From Amoebidium appalachense (taxonomy: Eukaryota > Ichthyosporea): a stretch of 64,000 bases of DNA. The translations under genes and the position numbers were made by a program. The stretch spans positions 1,116,001 through 1,180,000 of the forward strand of contig CAVNZM010000010.1 in assembly GCA_963693365.1 (NCBI GenBank), in the 5' to 3' direction. Below are positions 56,990-64,000 of this stretch, one piece after another (positions within the stretch are counted from its first letter, which is position 1; every line of letters begins with the position of its first letter). Under the pieces are notes generated by a model. It was not told where the DNA came from. It saw nothing but the letters and a program-made list of their open reading frames with translations, and made no database searches.

Positions 56990-58324
56990 ATGGCTAAGTT
57001 TAACGTAGACATGTTCTACGCATTGGCAGCGGAGGATAGCTCCCTGCACACACAGGTACCACAGGTTCATACACTAGACGTTAGACAGACCACAGCTTTC
57101 AGTTTTACACTCAAACACGACTCGGAAATACCTAGGTGGCTTAGGACACTCCTAGCTAACACACCCACACTAGTGTTAGACACAAAGAAGGCCCCCACTG
57201 TGGCGGCCTCGTGCTTAATGATCAAACAGTGCATCGACCACAAAACAATGGCCGACTTATGCACCCTGATGGAGGAGCACCCGTACCGGGCCGAGCAGGC
57301 CCCCCAGGTGACGGCTCGTATATACGAGCAGCAGTACGACGAGGGGAGGGACGAGATGGTGTCCCGGACACTCGGCCAGAAACGTCTGGCCGCACGGTTC
57401 ATCCCCGACGACGAGGACGAGAACAGCACCGACGACGTGGACGGGGAGCTCGAGGCCTTCACACGGCCGGAAAACGAGCTCGAGTATACGGCCCGGCTCG
57501 TCGGCCGATACCTGACGGCCGACCGGCGCCGTACCTTCCGGGCCCAGCTCAGAGAATGGAAGTATACCTTTCCCACTTTAGATATGTCCCCCGTAGAAGC
57601 TCGTGCATTCTTTGAGAGGGAATATCGGGTCTTTGAAGACCTTTGTGAGTTAGCTGGTGACGTGAGTGATAGGGAAAAATTCGAGTTTGCTCGTAAGGCT
57701 CTCTCTGTAAACACAGACACTGCACGCATGTTTGGGGAGCATGATGATGTAGATGAGGTGGTGTTGCATGTTAAACGTCACTTGCTTGCCATGCACGAGG
57801 TGAAGTTCAATAAGAGGGATAAAAAGGAGGTGATGGAAGTAGACAAGAAAAAGAAGGAGAGTGGACAGAAGGGGGAAAAAGAGAAAAAAGAGGGTGAACA
57901 GCCAGATGCACTCACCATGTTGGTCAAGCAGGTTGCCGAGCTCTCCCAGGCCGTCTTTTCTGGCCGAGGGGGCTTCGGCTTCCGGGGTGGCCGTGGCGGC
58001 GACCGGGGTGGACACGGCGGTCGTGGCCGAGGTGGACGTGGAGGACAACAGCAGCAGTTCACCGAGAGGTTTGCCCCTTATCTTGCTCGTGGTGGTGGGC
58101 AGGGTAGAGGGAGGGGTGGAAATGGTGGTGAGAGAGGCCGAGGGGGGCAGGGGGGAAGGGGGGGCCGTGGTGCACACGGTGGGCCCCCCCAGCATGACCG
58201 GGCTCCCGGTTATGCTTTGCGCCAAGGTTTTGAAGTCCCCCCTGGCCCCTTCTTTGGTGCATGTTACTTTTGTGGCCGGCAAGGGCACTCTGCTGCATAT
58301 TGCCGTAGTTACAAGAGCTATTGA
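56990..58324 (+). CDS. gag: gag, copy 3 (intact)
   Basis: A 444-residue ORF with ATG after the poly-A leader. N-terminal ~290 residues form the capsid-like region, followed by a Lys/Glu linker, an extended RGG/RGR-rich RNA-binding segment and one CCHC knuckle (CYFCGRQGHSAAYC). It ends SYKSY then TGA. The following codons stay open in the same frame into pol, so Gag-Pol would need readthrough of this TGA rather than a frameshift. Copy 1 has the same TGA in the same relative frame. Confidence 0.9.
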   Translation: MAKFNVDMFYALAAEDSSLHTQVPQVHTLDVRQTTAFSFTLKHDSEIPRWLRTLLANTPTLVLDTKKAPTVAASCLMIKQCIDHKTMADLCTLMEEHPYRAEQAPQVTARIYEQQYDEGRDEMVSRTLGQKRLAARFIPDDEDENSTDDVDGELEAFTRPENELEYTARLVGRYLTADRRRTFRAQLREWKYTFPTLDMSPVEARAFFEREYRVFEDLCELAGDVSDREKFEFARKALSVNTDTARMFGEHDDVDEVVLHVKRHLLAMHEVKFNKRDKKEVMEVDKKKKESGQKGEKEKKEGEQPDALTMLVKQVAELSQAVFSGRGGFGFRGGRGGDRGGHGGRGRGGRGGQQQQFTERFAPYLARGGGQGRGRGGNGGERGRGGQGGRGGRGAHGGPPQHDRAPGYALRQGFEVPPGPFFGACYFCGRQGHSAAYCRSYKSY

Positions 58325-61300
58325 GTTCCGGGGGAGGGGGAAGCTGGGGTCACTGAGGGAGGGGGGGGGGACAGTATCGGTCCCCCCCAGGTTGCAGAGA
58401 ACCTTCACCCTCCCCCACCCCAGGTTAAGCTTCCCTTTGCCCCCTCACCGCCCCGATACGTGTGGGAGCCGGGCATCGTCGTGGGTCCTCAAGACAGCGT
58501 CGAGGTGGTATGGCATGAATGTTTGTGGGGTGACTCTACCAAAGGTATGAATGGTGTGAATGTTTTGTGGTTGGGGGAGGTTCCCCAGCCACAAGTGGAT
58601 GGTCTCAGTGTTTCTTGTCCCAACCCGGTGTTTGTTCTAACCACACCGGAGGGGGTTTCTGTGCCATTGTTTCCGGGAGGGGGGGGGACACACACGAGTA
58701 AAGGGGGAAGGGGGGGGAAGGCACAGACACATAGAAACACACCACCACAACAACATACGACGGTTGCAGACACACCTACACCCACACACACACCCACACA
58801 TACACCACACACACACACACCACCCACCCACACATCACACACACACACTCCACCACCACCCACATCACATACACACCCCACCCCACCCGTGCAGGCACCA
58901 CAGGTAGGTATGTTGCACGTAGGTATCGAGGGTGTGAGTCTTCGTGGGCAGGGATTGGGAGTGAGTGATGATGTGTTGCTTGAATTGGAGGAGGATTTAG
59001 TTGGTTTTAGCCGGCATTATATAGACGTATGGTTAGCTGATGGTAAGTTGAAGGCTGTTGCTTTGCTCGATGGAGGGGCTCAGGTTAATTGTGTGCATGC
59101 TTCGTTTATTCGTCGTTTTAATCAGGCCGGGGGGGAAATTCCTATATTAGATGCTTCTAGCACAGCCTTAGGTAGTGCTAATAATAGTAGTATGTCTGTG
59201 GAAGGTGTTTGTGTGTTGCCGTGTGAGATAGGTGGCCAGGCTATGCATATTGCTTGTTATGTGGTTAAGGATTTAGCTCAAAGTGTTTTGTTGGGAGCCC
59301 CATTTTTCCGTAGACATGTGAATGCTTTGTTTGAACGTACGAATGTTTTAGAATTGCAGTCCGGCGTTAAAATTAAAACCCATGATGGGCTCGACGGTTA
59401 TCAGTCTGGTGCTAGAACGGTAGCTGAAGTAGTAATCGAGCCTTATCAGTGCCAAACGGTACGTGTCCGGGCCGGCAATCATGTTAGGATAGGGGATTTA
59501 GGGGTTTTTACTCCGAAAACCCCATTTCAGGAGGTGGCCCAATGGACCCTTAGTAGGGTATGGCCGGATAAGACAATAGAAATAGAATTAGTGAATCCGG
59601 GCATCGAGCCTATAGTGATTAGGTCAGGTGTTTCCGTCGGTAGTTTCACTAATGAGATTGGTAGTATAGAGGTCTCTCTTATTACCCAAAAGGAGGATGC
59701 CGGCTCGAAGGGTGACTCAGGAGGAGGGGGAACAACTTTATTTAACGTTAGCCACCAAAATGTCACCCGACACGATGGGGGGGGGGACCGGGACAGCACC
59801 GGTCCCACTCCCCCGACCCCCAAGAGGAAGGAGGGTCACCCCGGGTGTGAGAATGTGCAGGCAAGGGGGGAGGGTGTTGGTCTAACCCGTGGATCTGACG
59901 GGTTAACCAACACCGTGGGGGGCAGGGTGGCCACAGACCTGGCCCCCCACATACATGCACTAACTCATCAGGAATTGCCCGGGGGCATTGGTGTGCCGGG
60001 GGGAGGGGGGGGGTGCTAAGGGTGACCGCCTATATCCGGAGGTACCTCAACCTCACCCCGAGCAGCACCGATGTAATACAGGAGGTGAAATGTTAAGTGG
60101 CACTCCGGTGAATAAGGATGCATCCACTTGTGATGGGGGTAACCCGGAGTTAGTATTGCCGTTTGGTATGAAGGAGGGGGATTGGACGGTAGAACAGAAA
60201 AAATTGCTAGCTAAGTTTATTTGATAGGACTCGGTTTGCATTTCTGGCCGATGATAACGAAGTAGGCTTCGTTAAAGGGTTTGAAATGCAGATCGACACA
60301 GGTGATAATAGGCCGGTAGTGATGCCTAGCTATAGAATGGAGCAGTATAAATTGTCGGATGCGCTAATAATAGTGAGTGATATGTTAAAAAAGGGTCATG
60401 TGGAGCATAGTTCGAGTCCGTGGAGAAGTCCGGTGCTATTGGTTAAGAAGCCCGACGGGTCTTGGCGCCTAGTGAACGATTACAGGGCTCTGAATCGGAT
60501 CACTAAGGCAGACCAATGGCCTCTCCCTAACATAGACGAGCAGCTTTCACAGCTGCACGGCTATACTCACTTTGCTAAACTTGATTTAAAAGCAGCTTTT
60601 TGGCAGATAAGGTTGGAGGAGAGCAGCAAGGAGAAGACTGCCTTTGCACTGGGTGACCAGCTGTTCCAGTACAAGGTGGTGCCGATGGGTTTGCTCTCCT
60701 CTCCAGCTATGTTGTGCCGGGTAATGTATAAAATTCTCCACCCTCATTTGGATGTATGCCACCCTTATTTGGATGATGTTTTAATTAAAGGTAGGTCATT
60801 TGAGGAGTTAGTTAATAATTGTGAAAAAGTATTTTTAGCTTTGGGTGAGTCTGGTCTTCGTATTAGCGGTAGCAAGACTGTGATTGGTGTGCCGGAGGTT
60901 AAGTTTTTAGGTCATATTGTGTCTAGTAATGGTCTTTCCCCTGATCCGGAGAAAATCCGGGCCATAGTTGAGTGGCCCCGTCCTCAGACTGTCACTCAAC
61001 TAAGGCAATTTTTAGGTTTAACTAATTATCTTCGTCGTTATATTAAGGACTATAGTATGCTTGCTTTGCCGTTAACTAGTCAGACGGGGGGGAGAAGAAG
61101 AATAGAATAGATTGGAATGTTGATGCTGTTTCTGCTTTCGAAAAGCTTAAGTTAGCTTTGCAGTCTTCGAGTATGCTTGTTCATCCTGATTTTTCGGCCG
61201 GGGGGGGGATGTTTAAAGTTCGGTGCGATGCAAGTAAGGTTGCTGAGGGGGCCGTGTTATATCAAGTGCAGGAGGGGCAGGATAGAGTGATTGCTTATGC

Positions 61301-63478
61301 TAGTCGTTCATTTAGTAAAAGTGAACGTAGATATAGCAATCCGGAGAGAGAGTCCCATGCTATCTTTTGGGCAGTCTCACAGGCATGGAGGTATATACTC
61401 GCAGGCAGGACGTTTGAGGTCTACACCGACCACAAGCCCTGCCTAGCCATGGCCGGCACCACTCGTCTGGTCAACGAGAGGATGCAGAAGTGGGCCGCGG
61501 CTCTCGGTGAGTTCTCCTATAAATTGTTTTATGCCAAGGGTGAAACAATGGTCGACTGTGATGCTCTCTCTCGTGCTGCTTATATTTTGTTTGAAGAAGA
61601 GAAGGAGGGGGAGGGGGGGATAGTGAGAGACGGGGGGGAGGGGGGGAAGGGGGGGCGAGTGAGCAGAAAGGAATAGATGCTGTGTCTGTGGATGTGTCTT
61701 CTTGGGTTCCGGGGTTGCTTGCTTATAAGTGTAGGAGAGGGGGGGGGAGGTATTTGTCGGTGTCTGAGGTCGGGACCGAGTCTCATGGCTCGGCCCCTGC
61801 CTTAGCACCTACGGCTTTGATCTTAGCTCAGGAGGAAGATGTGTTGATTGGTCTGGTTAAGAATTATTTAAAGGGGCCGGTTGATTCGATTAAATTTACA
61901 AATAAAAGGCAGATGATTAAGGTAGCTAAGTTAGCAAAAATGTGTCAGGTAGAGCAGGATTTAGTTTATCATTGTTCTGGGCCAGACGGACACCGAGTTT
62001 GGGTCCCGACGGCACTTGTGCCTGAGGTTTTGCATATGGTGCATGAGCATCCCATGGCTGGTCATTTAGGTGTAAATAGGACGTTGCTTCGTGTTAATCG
62101 TTCGTATTTTTGGCCGGGTATGAGTAGGGAGGTGAGGGATTATGTGTTGTCATGCATGCATTGTCAGGAAAGGAATGAGAGTCCCCACTCTCGTTCCCGC
62201 CCGTCGTTTATTAGGGATTTTAATGTTCGTATGTTTGAAAGGGTAGCAGTGGATGTGGTCGGTCCTTTTAATTTTACGGTTGAGGGTAACACTGTTCTTG
62301 TTACCGTCACCGATGTGGCCACTCGTTGGGTTGAAGTTTTTCCTCTCCCCACTGCTAATGCCGTTTTGTTTGCTCGTATTTTTGTGGATGAAATTTGTCT
62401 TAGGTTTGGTTGTCCTCGTGTTTTGTTAACGGATAGGAGTCGTGTGTTTTTAAATCAGTTGGTGTCGGAGGTGTGTAAAATTTTAAGGGTAGCTCATATC
62501 ACTACGTCTGCATATCACCCTCAAGCAAATGCCATCTCTGAACGTGTGCATGCAGTGTTTCAGAAGTCCTTTGGCAAAATGGTGGATGTGGAGGCTAATG
62601 ATTGGGATCATATGTCTAGGTTTATTGCTCATTCATATAATTCTACCCCTCATGCTGTGACTGGTTTTTCTCCGTTTTATTTGGTCTATGGGCAGGAGGC
62701 TATTAGTTTGTTAGATACGGCACTTTTGCCGATGGGGGGGGCTGACCGACTAACTTATCCCCACTGGACTGAGTTCCGGGAGCAGCTACTAACCCGGGCC
62801 CGGGCTGCACGTGATGCAGCTCTGGCCCGTACACAGCAGGCACAGGCACGTACAGACGTGTCCACACGTCCGTTACGTGAATTTGCCGAGGGTACTTTAG
62901 TTTTAATTAGGGATCATACTAGGAAGAAGAGATATAAGCAGGAGCAGGAAGGTAAGGGTGAAGGTGAAGGTCTTCGTAAGTATGGTAAGAAATGGTTGCC
63001 TCTTTTTATCGGTCCGTATAAAATAGTGGCTAGGTTAGGTCCGACGGAATATAAGGTGCAGAGGTTAGATAATGAGAGTGATGTTAGATTTTATAATGTA
63101 GATGATATAAAGGAATATTATGATAGGGCCCTTAGGGTTAAACGGCCGGAGGGCCGTCGAGTGTTAGATGCATTCACCCCCGACTATGACGGGTCGGTGG
63201 ATGTATCGGAGGCTGCAGTAGATAAAATTATGGATAAAAAGGTTATCGAAGGTAAGGAAGGTAAGGTAAATTATTATTTAATTCGTTTTGAGGGAGGTTA
63301 TCAGGAAGATCAGTGGTTGCCTGAGTTTCATTTGGATTGCCCGTTTTCTATTTGTGCTTATGAGGCTAGATTAGTGCAGAGGGAGTTGCCTAGTGCTCCC
63401 TCTCGGCCAAAGAGAGTTATTCCTCAGTTTAATCGTGGTGTGAAAAAGTCGGTGGGGGAGGGGGCCGGGGGGGAGTGA
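58325..63478 (+). pseudogene. pol: pol, copy 3: protease-RT-RNase H-integrase-chromodomain, with homopolymer frameshifts
   Basis: Open from the TGA to 60019 (protease LLDGGAQ). The frame changes at a 9-G run (60005-60013, 8 in copy 1), at TTT (60216-60218, TT in copy 1) and at a 7-G run (61086-61092, 8 in copy 1). RT YLDD is at 60766-60777. RNase H follows directly from RT without the LTR fragment seen in copy 1. After a G-rich linker the integrase ORF 61682-63478 carries HHCC, DD35E and the chromodomain-like end. The polyprotein would mature, copy and integrate the element. Confidence 0.85.
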
Positions 63479-63746
63479 TGCAAATACACGTAGACACACG
63501 GGGGGAGGGGGAGGGAGGGGGAGGAGACCGAGGAGGAGTGTGAACGTAGTCGTAGGAATTTAATTTATTATCATAGGTGTCTCCGTAGGTATCAAGCTTA
63601 TGGTGTAGATTAATTTATTATTTTTCTTCGTAATTTATTTAATTTAATTTTTTTTAGGAGACTGATTAGTCTATGTCTTTTTAGGGGGTGTTAGATGTAA
63701 TGTGACTGAGGTGGGACTCAGCTTTTCCGGGGGCCGGGGGGGGAGT

Positions 63747-64000
63747 TGACATATACTAATCCGTCTCAGCAGATTAGCCTAAGTCTACGATCGAGATCGG
63801 GGGGGGGGGGGGGGGGGGGGTGGCCCGGGTCCACAGATCATCAAGATCAAGTCCGGGGCCTCAAGATAGCTGTACAGCTGCGTGCATCTTGCCTCTGCCG
63901 GCGCAGGGCATTGGACCACGTCAGCCGGGACAGCCGTCCAATAGAATTCTAATTAGTGTGTAGGATAGATCGTAGGAGGACTTAGGAATGTCATTGTTCG
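63747..64000 (+). repeat. LTR-E (subtype II), 3' LTR of copy 3, truncated by window end
   Basis: Begins TGACATATAC after the polypurine tract and matches LTR-B including CCGTCCAATAG and ATGTCATTG; the remaining ~460 bases lie beyond the window. Confidence 0.9.

Larger units (their letters stand above)
56117..64000 (+). mobile_element. Ty3/gypsy chromodomain-type LTR retrotransposon, copy 3, nearly complete
   Basis: LTR-D, leader with poly-A, gag, in-frame TGA, pol (protease, RT, RNase H, integrase with chromodomain-like end), polypurine tract and LTR-E cut by the window end. Both LTRs are subtype II. Domain order is the Metaviridae order. The only visible lesions are one-base length changes, mostly in G-runs, so it may be young or even intact if these are sequencing errors. 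Confidence 0.9.

Noticed and set aside
44300-64000. Endogenous retrovirus
   Set aside because: No envelope gene between integrase and LTR; domain order and chromodomain-like tail fit a Ty3/gypsy retrotransposon.

Overview
This is nuclear DNA of a eukaryote. It has two long spliced genes with GT-AG introns, Ty3/gypsy LTR retrotransposons, and a very heavy load of microsatellites ((CA)n, (GT)n, (CT)n) and long poly-C/poly-G tracts. The lineage cannot be fixed from the window. A full-length Artemis-type nuclease, an ankyrin-pseudokinase-RING gene and a retroelement ORF1 relic suggest an early-branching fungus, amoeba, alga or other protist rather than a yeast, plant or animal. Most long open frames here are low-complexity translations of repeats (His-Thr, Cys-Val, Pro or Gly runs) and are not genes.

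Layout. 1-2052: repeat-rich flank with a small foldback element. 2053-21442 (+): one gene rebuilt from about 16 exons. Thirteen short exons each carry about one ankyrin repeat, followed by a large exon with an acidic region and a degenerate kinase fold, then a RING1-like cysteine cluster. 22151-25154: retroelement debris and unrecognised decayed ORFs. 26452-40588 (-): a 14-exon gene for an Artemis/SNM1 metallo-beta-lactamase-beta-CASP nuclease; its exons join in phase to 849 codons plus a stop, with all active-site motifs. 41795-43337 (-): GC-rich, intronless tyrosine recombinase. 44300-64000: a compound of Ty3/gypsy chromodomain-type elements with five LTRs of two subtypes, one LTR fragment, two gag-pol copies and three RNase H-integrase copies.

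The most unusual signals concern intron architecture. In both host genes many introns begin with a sense-strand poly-C tract just after the 5' splice site, and several end with (CA)nCAG. A dispersed repeat ending in poly-C lies in introns of both genes, always in the transcript-sense direction. At three places a splice junction with its adjoining exon part is tandemly duplicated inside the neighbouring intron. In the retrotransposons, gag and pol share one frame across a single TGA, LTR subtypes are shuffled, and LTR ends abut poly-C/poly-G runs. Exon boundaries were inferred by eye from splice consensus, phase and family similarity, without RNA evidence.
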